Assembly (NCBI GenBank): GCA_947172415.1
Contig: OX359194.1
Span: forward strand, 1,674,001 to 1,738,000
DNA from: Chondrosia reniformis
Taxonomy: Eukaryota; Porifera; Demospongiae; Chondrillida; Chondrillidae
Direction of reading: 5' to 3'
Length of the DNA: 64,000 bases
How positions within the stretch are numbered: the first letter of the stretch is position 1; each line of letters begins with the position of its first letter. Below, piece after piece: positions 10,537 through 21,320 of this stretch. The position numbers were made by a program, and so were the translations under genes. The notes beneath the pieces were generated by a model. That model was not told the origin of the DNA. It did not search any database and worked only from the letters and a program-made list of their open reading frames with translations.

Positions 10537-13500
10537 ATGGCCGAACCCACGAAGAAAGAGATTGCCGCTTTGTTCAAGAAACTTCGCAGTCAGGGACCTA
10601 ATAAGGTAGTAGATAGTACTATGGAATGGTCAGTTTGGTGTACCTGTAGACGCCTTGGGTCCTGCGCGACAGACTGACTATTCCAATTGTCTCCCATTGT
10701 CTTTGCTGGGCTTGTTTCCACTGTGTAATGTCGTGTTGGTAAATATCTCGAGTGGTGTGTAGGATACGAATGGGAGGCCATAAGGAATAGTAGATAAATG
10801 TGAAATTGTTGAACTATTCGTGTTTTTAGTGTGTGAATTATACTGGCTTCCTGTAGCCGTTTTAGAATGTAATTCCTATAGATCAATTCCGACATCTTTC
10901 CAATCCAATTATATCATGTATCCTTGTACTTGTATGCGATTCGACCTAAAGTTTGTTGTCCGTGGATATGACCTGTTAAATGTGCATTCAGTGTACCATA
11001 CAATCCACATAATGTCAAGTTACCACTTCAAGCATGGCTTATATTTATTATTTGTAGTATGATTTCTTGGAATTTATTTAGTACACGACTAAGACTAATC
11101 ACTTTATCTTTTATAATTACTTTGTTGCTGTTTCGTATAGTGCTACGTATATACCACATACATACATATGTGCGTACGTATGAAAAATCTAATATACTAA
11201 TCTAATAAAATATGTATAAGAATAAATCACAAGTATAGCCACTAGTTATTAGTAATACAATATAGTATATGTTATATTTACACATGTATGTGCCCGCTCT
11301 GTAGATGTGTTTTGACTGTGGGGCCCTCAACCCGACCTGGTCTTCAGTGACTTACGGTGTCTTCCTGTGCATTGCCTGCTCTGCCACTCATCGCTCATTG
11401 GGAGTGCATCTCTCCTTTGTCAGGTGAGTTCAATTTCTACTGGCGGTAGCTGCATAGTGTATTTGTAATTAGTACATGTGTATATATTTATAGTATGTAT
11501 GTATGTATGAAACACATTTTCCTACATGCTATGCCTATTCTGTAAAAAGCCTATAGGGGAACTAAACCTGAAGAGAGCTCTAACTCTAGTTCTAACCCGT
11601 ATACATATCCAGCATTGAATGCAGTAATAGGGGATACTTGTTGTGTTCATAATGAATTTATTGCTGAAGAAGACCTACCGGTCAAAGCATCCTTATACTG
11701 ATTAATAATAAGTGTTGCTGATGCTCAAATTGTAACCAATTCGTATACATGTCCGTACATGTACCTGGTCTATGTTTATAGGTCAACACAACTGGACACT
11801 TGGTCGTGGGTTCAACTTCGTAACATGCAAGTGGGAGGAAATGCTGCAGCTGTAAGTTAACAAACTCCGTCCCTGTCACATAATTTGTCTATAGGTTCTG
11901 ATTGGCTAAGTGTTTTAATGTATATCGGGAATTGAATGTGAGGTTTATCCAAAAATGGGTATAAGTGATTAAGGAGTCCAAGAGGAAACTGGAGGTGTAT
12001 ACTGTATGCGCTTTAATTTTCGTGGGGTTAATATTTCACAAATTCTCCATTTTCACGAATTTTCGCATTTTTAAATTCAGTTGCTGGACTCAAGGGTGTT
12101 GAAATATTTGTAGATGGCTGGTGATCCGTGAAAACCGTGACCATTAAACCCCGCAATTAAAGCGCAATACAATATATGGAATTACTGAGGTTTCAAATCA
12201 ATATGCTTGAAAAGATTTCTAATGTGGGAAAAATTAGCAATCTCACATTCTTTAGACACATCCTTACAATTCCCAATACTTATGATTACTTATTATATTA
12301 TTATTATATATCTTTTTCTAATGTACGTACATATTGTGATGGACTTACTTATTGGGAATGCTATGTTACATTTTACTGTGTGTAGAATGCCTTTTTCCGG
12401 CAACATGGCTGCACCAGCAATAAGGATGCTGCCTCCAAGTATAACAGTCGAGCAGCCTCTTTGTACAGGGATAAATTGAAGAATCTGGCAGAGCAGACAC
12501 AGAGAAAATATGGTACCCAAGTACGTATGTGTGAGTGTGTGTATGAGTTAGTCAGTGTGTGCATGTGTGTGCATGAAAAATCTAAGATACCATTTTCCTA
12601 CATGCTATATGCCTATTCTGTAAAAGAGCCTATAGGGGAACTAAACCTGAAGAGAGCTTTTGGATGAGGATATAGGAGTCTTTTCTTCCTTCTTTTCCCT
12701 TCTTTCATCTTCTTCTCCACTGGGTCAGACAGCCGTTTCTGGGAATTCCACCCTTCATCAGTGATCCTGGGAGTCTTTGTCTTTACTTTATCTTGATCTT
12801 CTGTGAATCCTTGGCATGCATGGCCTGTAGAATTGAAGATGGCTTTATTGTGTATTTTCCGATAGTTACACCTTGATGCGATGGCCTCATCGCCTTTAGA
12901 TCAAGAAGAAGACTTTTTTCAATCTTTGACAGAGACAAGTATGTTTACATTCTAATTATGGCTTACCTCTGCCTGTTGTACTTATTTAGTACGTACATAC
13001 AGTTGTACACATATTTGCTGTGTGAATGTCTTCTATTTAATGGTCATATACGTTTGTACGTACGAATGTATGTACATTCTTAGCTAAATTATAAGGTTAT
13101 GGAATATTAAATGACTAATATTCACAACAGATCTGTGTATTGGAATACGTAGCTTCAATGACTTCACTAATTACGTATTACTGTAGCCCTACCAAACCCT
13201 GAGGCTTCCTTATCTGATAGGAAACTTGAAGCCAAGGACACTGCATTGGTAAGTGCGTAGGTACAACCTGTGCATACACAGGGCTGCATAGAGGGGGATG
13301 GGTGGCATTTGCCTCCCTTAGGATTGATTCCCCCTGCTAGACTTTTGGTAAGTCTTAATATGTTATATACCATTGCCCCCCACCCCCCCCCCCCCCCCCC
13401 AAAAAATGTTTTTTTGGAAATTTTATGATTTTGCCTTCCTGCCTGTAGTGTACAATGTTTACTTCCTGCCCGTAGTGTACAATGTTTACTTCCTGCCCGT

Positions 13501-16500
13501 AGTGTACAATGTGTACTTCCTGCCCGTAGTGTACAATGTTTACTTCCTGCCCGTAGTGTACAATGTTTACTTCCTGCCCGTAGTGTACAATGTTTACTTC
13601 CTGCCCGTAGTGTACAATGTGTACTTCCTGCCCGTAGTGTACAATGTTTACTTCCTGCCCGTAGTGTACAATGTTTACTTCCTGCCTGTAGTGTACAATG
13701 TTTACTTCCTGCCCGTAGTGTACAATGTGTACTTCCTGCCCGTAGTGTACAATGTTTACTTCCTGCCCGTAGTGTACAATGTGTACTTCCTGCCCGTAGT
13801 GTACAATGTGTACTTCCTGCCCGTAGTGTACATATATACTTCCTGCCCGTAGTGTACAATGTGTACTTCCTGCCCGTAGTGTACAATGTGTACTTCCTGC
13901 CCGTAGTGTACAATGTGTACTTCCTGCCCGTAGTGTACAATGTGTACTTCCTGCCCGTAGTGTACAATGTGTACTTCCTGCCCGTAGTGTACAATGTGTA
14001 CTTCCTGCCCGTAGTGTACAATGTGTACTTCCTGCCTGTAGACCTCTCTGAAGGAGACATCCGTTGATAAGAGTAAGGAGACCGATGGTACCAGACAGCC
14101 CAGTATTGAGGGGTTGCTCTCCCAGCCCATACCCAAGAGTGACAAAGGTGAGAACAGTGTATGCAGCACTCTACTGTGTTGAGCAACACTCAAATGAGGT
14201 TTCAGAGAAGAGTTTTTAAATTGTGACTTCATGATAATTATTGTGAATGTGTGTACGTAGCTTTCAACATAAGATTGCACAATGTACGTATATACGTATG
14301 TATGCAGACGTATTAATGTGATTAGGTGATTTGATCTAATAATCTTTCCGTCTTATCCTCTGTAGAAACTAAATCCTCACTCATAGGAAAGAGAAGGCAA
14401 CCACAGAATAAGCCAGGACTAGGAGGAAGAAAAGGACTCGGTGGCCAGAAGGTCTGTAGCTGTACACCGCATTTACATACCTGCTTAGTTGTGGTGTAAT
14501 TAAAACTACTTATTACAACTACATTTTGTCAGCATGCACATGCATATGCGTATACTCTGTTAAGTACTACGTAGCTTCATATTGTATGTACGTGGTTTTG
14601 TCACAAGATGGGTATAAAAACAGCTGTAAGCTATAATTACGTACCACTATATAATAATTAATTCTGCCATATTCCAATTACCTTGATAATACGTAGGTTA
14701 ATCCGTATCAGTTTGTCAAACGAAATAATGACCATTTATCCATGATTGTAGGTGACGGCAAATTTTGATGAGTTAGAAAAGGAAGCCGTAAAACATGATA
14801 AAGAAAGAGCTAAGTTAGCAGAACAAATGGAAAAGTCAAATCTTCAAGATTCAGAAGGAGTGTTAGTTATTTCTTATTGGAAAATCGAAGAAACACTGTA
14901 TTTGTTAAGATATAATACAAACTTGGGAAGTGTGCTGATAAGTGCAGTGTGTATTTAAGCCAATTACTTGGGAACTCAATAAAGTGCACATTTTACAAAT
15001 TCATAGGTTCAATATGCAATAGCAATAAGTGTTGATAGCAACAATACAATTATTTCCACTTTCATAAGTGCATCGATTAACTGTCAGGTGCTCTGGGTTG
15101 CCACCTCAAACTAAATACATTTGTGCAGACATACATCCATAGTAGAGCAGTGGTATACTATATAGAGTAATAACAATAGTTCAATATTTGTTGGCTATTA
15201 AAATTTGGCAATTTGACCTTCTTCAAAAGTATTGTATGTACATAAGAGAGGGAAATTCCCCCCCTCCTAAAGAAGCCCTGTCACCACTGTTCTATAATGT
15301 CTGTATATACATATATACGTAGATCTACTCTGGGATATGGAGATTTGAGTATTTCACAGCAGAAGGCAGCGAAAGAGCTGAAGAACATGGACTCCCATAA
15401 GCAGAAACAGGCAGAGAGACTGGGAATGGGATTTGGAAGAGCATCGTGAGCTACAATCACATTTAAATTGTTTTGCTTACCTTTCCTCTAAGTTCAGTAA
15501 CTACACACAGAATTATGTTTATATATGTACATTAACATTGACCAGGATGGCCACCTCTGACTTGTTACATTGAGGGTATGTTTACTGGAACCTAATTATT
15601 CCTCTGAATTGTAATATTTACACCTTTTCTCTTTATGGTTATCTAATAATCATAGAAGTGTGTAAGACGTGGCCCTCCCACAGATTAGCGTATGTACAAG
15701 GTACTCCACCTTTGTACATGTACACTGGTTTGTACGTATGTATGGCCCAGTGGAGAAGAAGAGAAGTAGAAGGAGAAAACTCTTGTATCCTCATCCAAAG
15801 CTCTCACTAGGTTTAGTTCTATGGACGATGTAGCATGTATGAAGAGTGGCGTGTCAGATTATTAATGCATTGTAGTGGGGTCACGTGTGTTCTCTTCATT
15901 GCAGTGCCACCAAGAGTCACTCAGCCTCAGCCAGTATGAATGTGATTGACCAGGAGGGACCCATTACCAAACAGAAGCCATCTCTCTCTGCTTACTCTAA
16001 TGATAATAGCTTTTTTGACAAGTATGATGTTAAGCTTTTAGTAACTATTAGAAAACATTCCTTGTCATTATTTAAGTTGTTAGAGTTAGCTTCATATTGA
16101 GTTGTCATGGGGAAAGGGCTACATTTAATTGCACTCATGGTTTTGGTGATAATTAGGCCATATTGTTGTCTGCTTGAGCTAATTTTGAGCTAATTCTGGT
16201 TGTACCATTTTTGGCAACTGAAAATTAACTTCAAAACCATCTGTGCACTCTGTACTGTAGCTGAATGGTTGTGTGTTACAATTGGATGTGCCATTGGAAT
16301 GTTACCTACAGAGCCTTTTGTATATAAACTTATGTATGCTATATTGCTATATTGCTATATTGTACTGTACAGTTTTAGTGGCTCAAGTGGAAGAAGTTAT
16401 TACAAGAGTGACAGAAGTACTGTTGATCCCCCAGCCTACATGGATGACTCCTTTGGGTCCTTCCAATCTGGTAAGGACTACTCTATAGCTTTGAGCAAAC

Positions 16501-17510
16501 AGCTACAGTTCATACATTTAACTTATTTGTCCAAATAGAGGCCCGGGCCTCTATTTTGCTCCAGTCATTTTTGACCCAGCTTCAACTTGAGCCTGGCCTC
16601 TAGGTCCCATAGGTGACTGGATTAGGACGGTTCCACCATATGTCCATCTGTTCAGTTGCCTTGGTTACGTAGCTGCCTTTTGTCCGCAGGTTCCAGTCAC
16701 AGTAAGCACAGTGCTTTTGTAGAAGAGCCAGGAAGAGAGAGTAAGAGCAAATCAAGTGCTTATGGAAATAACTCCTCCTCCTCCACTTCAGGAGCAGGAG
16801 GTGTGTCTCTACCTAAAGAAGGTAAATACATACGTACGTAGGTGTGGCACTTTGTATGATATTCATAGTTGTGGAAGTACGTATCTGACTACATACTTAC
16901 ATACGTACGTATACATGTCATCTATTATCTATATTTGTATCCACCCCACTCCCTTTATTGCAGTGGAGGATCAGCTGAAGAAGAACAAATACAAAGGATT
17001 CGGGTCAGAGCAACTCTTTGGTAGTAACACTACAGGAAATGAAGATTTCTCAGCAGGTCGCAGATTCAACTCTACCACAGGTGGCCTTTCAAGTGATGAA
17101 TATTTTGGGAGAGGTAAGCATTGCAAGATGCATTAGACTATTGTATGTGGCATATTTATATGAGTTTCATGTATAATGCCAGATTATTCAGTGTATACAT
17201 ACGTACGTACATGTAATCATTACTGTATGTAAATTAATGACATTGTACTTGTATAGACACTGGAAATACCAGCGAGGGAGGATATTCAAACTTCAAAGAT
17301 GGAGTCTCCAACTGGACCAATAGGGTCAGTTTCTTTTTACTTCATTTTCATAGACTCACATTAGGATATAAATATGTCTTTGTCAAATGGGAGTTTCTTA
17401 ATTGGTTTCTTCTTTATAGTTCTTAATTGGTTTCTTCTTTATAGTTCTCAGAGATGGCAGGTGATATGATTAGCACAATTCAAGATCGTTACCATGGACA
17501 CAAGTCCTAA
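10537..17510 (+). CDS. ARFGAP2/3: ADP-ribosylation factor GTPase-activating protein 2/3, 525 aa
   Basis: Sixteen exons: 10537-10605, 11305-11423, 11782-11851, 12386-12520, 12866-12938, 13187-13248, 14042-14147, 14366-14451, 14752-14861, 15323-15445, 15905-16021, 16379-16470, 16690-16821, 16964-17113, 17257-17324, 17445-17510; 526 codons including the stop. The N-terminus [20 protein letters not shown] leads into a C4 zinc finger (C25, C28, C45, C48) and the arginine finger R53 in [14 protein letters not shown]. Downstream are the family motifs [13 protein letters not shown], a coiled segment, RLGMGFGR and the C-terminal LSSDEYFGR (ISSDxxF type). Length matches animal ARFGAP2/3 (about 516-521 aa). 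Known role of the family: it promotes GTP hydrolysis on Arf1 at the Golgi and acts with COPI coatomer. Introns 6 and 15 carry tandem repeats that include the splice acceptor. Confidence 0.97.
11508..11590 (-). repeat. Family A repeat, truncated
   Basis: Contains CCTACATGCTATGCC and GGGGAACTAAACCTGAAGAG of family A, in the complement orientation, and then diverges before the ribozyme. A degenerate hammerhead-like core (GCTGAAGAAGACC ... GGTCAAAGC) follows at about 11664-11693. It is in ARFGAP intron 2. Confidence 0.7.
12575..12810 (-). mobile_element. Family A short interspersed element, near full length
   Basis: About 236 bp, nearly identical to 59670-59900. Running along the plus strand it goes from GAAAAATCTAAGATACC, through TAGGGGAACTAAACCTGAAG and a T/C-rich tract, to GATCTTCTGTGAATCC. 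It has no open frame and no obvious terminal inverted repeats. Sense orientation is taken as the minus strand because that strand carries the hammerhead motif. It is in ARFGAP intron 4. I infer a non-autonomous retroelement, possibly retrozyme-like. Confidence 0.75.
12714..12774 (-). ncRNA. Candidate type I hammerhead ribozyme (family A)
   Basis: Minus strand, in order: helix I 5' strand CAGGATCA; core CTGATGA; helix II GGG/CCC enclosing TGGAATT; core GAAA; a two-pair helix III (AC/GT) closed by a four-base GGCT loop; cleavage triplet GTC; helix I 3' strand TGACCCAGTGGAG. GGATCA pairs with TGACCC with one mismatch, and an outer CTCC/GGAG pairing extends the helix. Predicted cleavage lies between 12728 and 12727. 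Unusual points are the A.A apposition at the base of helix II and the very short helix III. Confidence 0.6.
13436..14041 (+). repeat. 27-bp array of acceptor-like units, about 22 copies
   Basis: Each unit reads TGTACTTCCTGCCCGTAG followed by TGTACAATG, with a few G/T and C/T variants. Each carries a pyrimidine tract ending in TAG, which resembles a 3' splice site. The final unit ends CTTCCTGCCTGTAG at 14041 and is itself the acceptor used for ARFGAP exon 7 (14042). The array fills most of intron 6. Since 27 is divisible by three, long repetitive frames appear on both strands (including about 340 codons on the minus strand); these are artefacts. Confidence 0.95.
15741..15860 (+). repeat. Family A copy starting at the ribozyme cleavage point
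   Basis: Family A sequence begins abruptly with TGGCCCAGTGGAGAAG, which is the helix I 3' strand expected immediately after the hammerhead cleavage triplet, and runs through CTCACTAGGTTTAGTT. Nothing upstream of the cleavage point is present. It is in ARFGAP intron 10. Confidence 0.7.
16528..16615. repeat. Repeat C copy 1 with perfect 24-bp palindrome
   Basis: Begins TTTGTCCAAATAGAGGCCC; the perfect palindrome has arms AAATAGAGGCCC and GGGCCTCTATTT. It continues CCAGTCATTTTTGACCCAGC. A second copy is at 21950-22080 with one palindrome mismatch. It is unclassified and may be the end of a fold-back or MITE element. It lies in ARFGAP intron 12. Confidence 0.8.
17395..17444 (+). repeat. 25-bp duplication of a 3' splice site
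   Basis: Two perfect 25-bp units (TTCTTAATTGG, then TTTCTTCTTTATAG) lie end to end directly before ARFGAP exon 16. Either AG (17419 or 17444) could serve as acceptor. Only the second keeps the reading frame to the family-like C-terminus. Confidence 0.95.
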
Positions 17511-19019
17511 ATGTGCTATGTATTGCTATTTACATGAACAAGCCTTAACTGCCATCTACGTAATTATTATTTTCATATAGACATAAAATTTCAATGTTAA
17601 AGACTTCAATCATTTTCACATTTGAATTATAAGAATATACATTGAATGAATCAAATAATTAAATGAATGTACATTTTTAGTACACAGTTATGTAATATTA
17701 ATTTGTTATATCAAGCGTACGTAGCTTCAAAATTATGTAATGTATATATGATGAGATCTATTTATATTAATTTTCATCAAGAAATTAATATATATTCATT
17801 GGGTAACTGTATACGTATACTTTATTCATATGGATGTCTGTGATTGCATGCTGATAGAGTGTCATCACTATACTATGGTGAAAGGTTATAGGCCAAATAT
17901 AGGTCAACATCAAACATATTGGACATGCTTCTTGGGGTGCCCCTATATTGTTTTCAGCTAAATATTAAATATTGCAAATTATAGAAATGGGAATGCATTG
18001 AGGGGTAACTTAAAATGCACTCGATTTACCAGCAAACCCAATATTGGGTCATTGAGAATATATAAAAGGTCTGATGGCCAATTGGACAATAATTGGTTTG
18101 GTTCAGTGGCAATTACTTTACATCTATTCTGAAAAATATCATTCCCTGTCATAGAACAGTTACTGAGTTGCTTTGTACTAGACCTGTAATTGTTCTTTGT
18201 TATTCCCCATAAATGTTCATAACAATAACCTGGACTAGAACATTCTAATAAAGTTCTCTAAGTAATAGTCAATCACCAATAATCTGAAATGATTATCACA
18301 CAAAGAATACAAACTGACATGCCTTACTTTAGGCTAAAAGGTACCAGGCCCCAGGGCTTTACTTTAAACTAAAATTGGAACAAGGATCACTATGAAACCC
18401 AAGCAGCTAGCTACACTTCAACAGCAACAGCCAGATACCTGGCTCCAGGGTGTAGAGACACTTTAAACTAATTGCTGACAGATTAAATGGCTTGCTTGGT
18501 CAAGGAGCTCATTTCTGGTTTGACTGGAGAACATTAGCTGAGAGCTATGGACAAAAGCCAAACTGTATGAAAAACAAGTTAGGGATTCCTTTGGTTAACC
18601 TAACATTACCTTCCTTCATCACTTTAAGACACAAAAATTTAAAAACTATAGCTAGACAAAAAATGAAACTCACAGTAGTATGAACCTGGGAATAAACATG
18701 TTGAAAATGTACTATTATTATTGGCCTGGACTGATATAGACAACTATAAAAAAACTATTCTTATCATTCTAGTCAGACTTGAGGAAAACATGTCTGACAT
18801 TTAAGAACCAAAAGTTCATACAACCAAGTACACATTACCATGGTTACATCTAAATAACAAGATTACCATAGCAACAACTGCAAATCCATGCAATCAATTC
18901 AGGCTGTAACTGAACAATTAGAACATTAAAGCTGGTAGTACAATGCTTAATTTAAAGTATAAAAACATGCATGATTCCTAAGTACCAAAACTTCACTTGT
19001 CTAATCAAAAGTTAATGTA
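17511..19019. other. Intergenic region after ARFGAP
   Basis: AT-rich 3' flank. No conserved coding sequence or repeat family is recognised. A TATATAAAAGG-like motif occurs near 18058 with no evident gene after it. Confidence 0.4.
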
Positions 19020-19094
19020 ATGTAAATACTTTTTACTTGTGAGACTGTACAAATTGCATTTTGAACAGTCTCACAGGTAAAAAGTATTTTACAT
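19020..19094. ncRNA. Long near-perfect hairpin (pre-miRNA-like or fold-back)
   Basis: Arms of about 27 bp at 19022-19048 and 19065-19092 enclose a 16-nt loop. The 5' arm contains TACTTTTTACTTGTGAGACT and the 3' arm contains AGTCTCACAGGTAAAAAGTA. Only one bulged base and one G-U pair break the stem. Size and loop suit a microRNA precursor, but a small palindromic element is equally possible. It is isolated between genes. Confidence 0.4.
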
Positions 19095-20163
19095 GAACTA
19101 AAGACGTATGCTAATCATAACATTATAACTTGAAACATTATAGATTTCATTTAAAGAAGCTATATAGTTTGTATGATTCTCTAAACAAGATGACCTACCA
19201 ATGAGTGTAGTTAAGGCATGGACAACACCAAAGTTCCTCAAACTAGGCAATTGCAATTTGAGCAACGGCCATTTTAGATTCACAAATTGATTGAGCAATA
19301 GCACACGTATGCTAAACAGCGCAAAATAGCAGATTCTTGTTAATATATATCATTGTGACATTGTCCTGTGTTTTGCAGAAAACATGCCGATTGACATCTC
19401 GATTCATGCGCTTGCAAGAGTTTGTGAAATAAAAGATCACTGCTAAAATAATCAGAGGTTCATTAAGATAGCTACTGCTTGTTTATTAATTAAGCATTTC
19501 TTTTCATGGGGTCACTGTACATTTTATGATTTGCTTCGCTGGATAGCCATGAATGATTTCTAATCGAAATTCAATAACACAATAACAACTTGCTGAATAG
19601 GCCGGGTTATGTACTACATGCACTCTATTGTTCTCGAACACGACATCGAAAACAATAAACAAAATTTTGCTTCCACGATTTTCCGCCAAGTTCACGATGT
19701 TTCCCGCCGACAATTTCTAATAAATAGGCAAGGAAATTTTCAATCTCCGGCCTCCGGGCTATCAACTCTGGAGGTCTACTTTGGTGTGGATCGATGCGAA
19801 AACCATTCTTGGAGTACGAGCAATGGTACATGCCTTTCCGAAGGGTCATCGGTGTTCGTATAGTGGGGTGGTCTCTCTACCAATGGGTTAGTGCCTGGAG
19901 ATGTATCTCACTATTAATCTTGCTTGTGTGTTAAATTGGCACTTGCGGATTCTTGCTATACGACCCGTACCTGGAGGTTGGTGTGGTCCAGTGCCACTAC
20001 GTAGTCGGTCAGGAAGCTATTGTAGGCTGCCACATCAGGTTGGTTTGGAAGCATTTGCATTTGCATTTGGAATTTTACATGCGAATGTGTTCATGCAATG
20101 TTTATGAACGTGTATACGCTGGTAATTATGTATTATCTAATTCTTTTCTTGTAGTTCATCGAT

Positions 20164-20525
20164 GGGTCCCTACTCTAAAGCAACCTGGCCGATCCCAATG
20201 AGCTAAAGTCTGTGTACAGTGCTCTCAAGCTGCGTTGTGTGCACATGATGATTCTCATTGGTGGGAGTTTGTGGTCCGCCAGGGTCGGGCTTGTTCTGTC
20301 CGTAGCGTGAGGCAGGGCAAGACTAGTAACTGGTCACAGGTCGGTCAGGTACGCCGGACCGTTCCCGAGCAACTTCTCTTACGACGCAAGTAGTGGAAGT
20401 GTCAAACAGAGTTGAGAAACCGGAGGCCTTTTGGGGCACGAAGTACTTCTACCTCCTCGTGGTGTGCCCTGGGGTCACTTTTACACTCAGTAAAGTGATG
20501 CAAAAAGAAGTACTGCAGCACCTTT
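20164..20525 (+). ncRNA. Putative structured RNA, paralogue 2 (novel family)
   Basis: Diverged, collinear copy of 5381-5690. It keeps CACGAAGTACTTCTACC and CTCCTCGTGGTGTGCCCTGG. The hairpin after this block is TCACTTT/AAAGTGA, where copy 1 has CAACTC/GAGTTG. The outer pair is AAGTACTT with AAGTACTG. At the second position of this helix T-A in copy 1 is A-T here, a compensatory change. An acceptor-like TTCTTTTCTTGTAG lies just upstream at about 20141-20154, so the segment may be the last exon of a spliced non-coding transcript. The sequence upstream to 19860 is GC-rich without an open frame. Confidence 0.55.
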
Positions 20526-21320
20526 CCAGTAACACTCAAAAGGAGAAGAAACAGCAACCATAAAGAACTTGTTTAATAACTACATTGTTTGAAAAAAAAT
20601 TTAATTTTAATACCATGTACATGTATATTTCAGAATTGTTAAACGAAAATGTTCATTGTGCAGTAGTTATATACAATATACAATCTCAATTGTCGATAAT
20701 GACGAACTCATAATGAGAGATTAGTATAATAGGATATACAATATAATCTAGCTCATCGTAAATGCACACATCTATATATTATATGTAAGCATTCAGTATA
20801 CTCTTGTAAATTATTGCATAACAAGTACGTAATTATAAAAATCCAAGGCCGGCCCATGTCCAGTAGATTGCGGCATCGTTGTAGGACACAGACATGTATC
20901 ATAAATGTCATTCGTATTGTAAGCAAAGAGGAATAAGAAAAAACGATAAAGAAAAAAAGGAAAAACGAGGAAAGTGAAACGAAAAAGGAAAAAAAGGAAA
21001 AAAGTAATAATCATGGCCAAAAAGAAAAAAGAAAAAAAGAAAAGAGAAAGATGTATTCTGCAGAGAAGACATATAAGAACCAGCAAGTATTTCGAGTTTG
21101 GGGGCACCAGGAGGCCCACGAGTTTTTTAAACTTGAAAAAAACTTGTTTATGGATATCTGTGAATGCTGACACCAAGTTTCAACTTCGTATCTTTCCATT
21201 TGATAGAGTTGCAGGACTAATTTTTTTACACTTTATATAAATAAATGAAAATAATATATACAAAGGATATTTTTTAGTTACTTCTGCCTATTATATATAT
21301 ATATAAATGTAAAGAAAATA
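20526..21320. other. Intergenic, AT-rich with a purine-rich tract
   Basis: 3' flank of the SLC37 gene. Around 20925-21050 the plus strand is an A/G-rich tract of low complexity (runs of GAAAAA), which opens a spurious Lys-rich frame. No gene is seen. Confidence 0.45.

Noticed and set aside
13167-14280. Long repetitive reading frames on both strands, up to about 340 codons
   Set aside because: They are produced by the 27-bp repeat (a multiple of three) in ARFGAP intron 6. There is no start context, domain or homology outside the repeat.
18492-18683. 63-codon frame in the ARFGAP 3' flank
   Set aside because: No recognisable domain, no splice partners and AT-rich composition like the intergenic DNA around it.
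20925-21240. Lys-rich 88-codon frame
   Set aside because: Low-complexity A/G tract with no splice structure or conserved motif.
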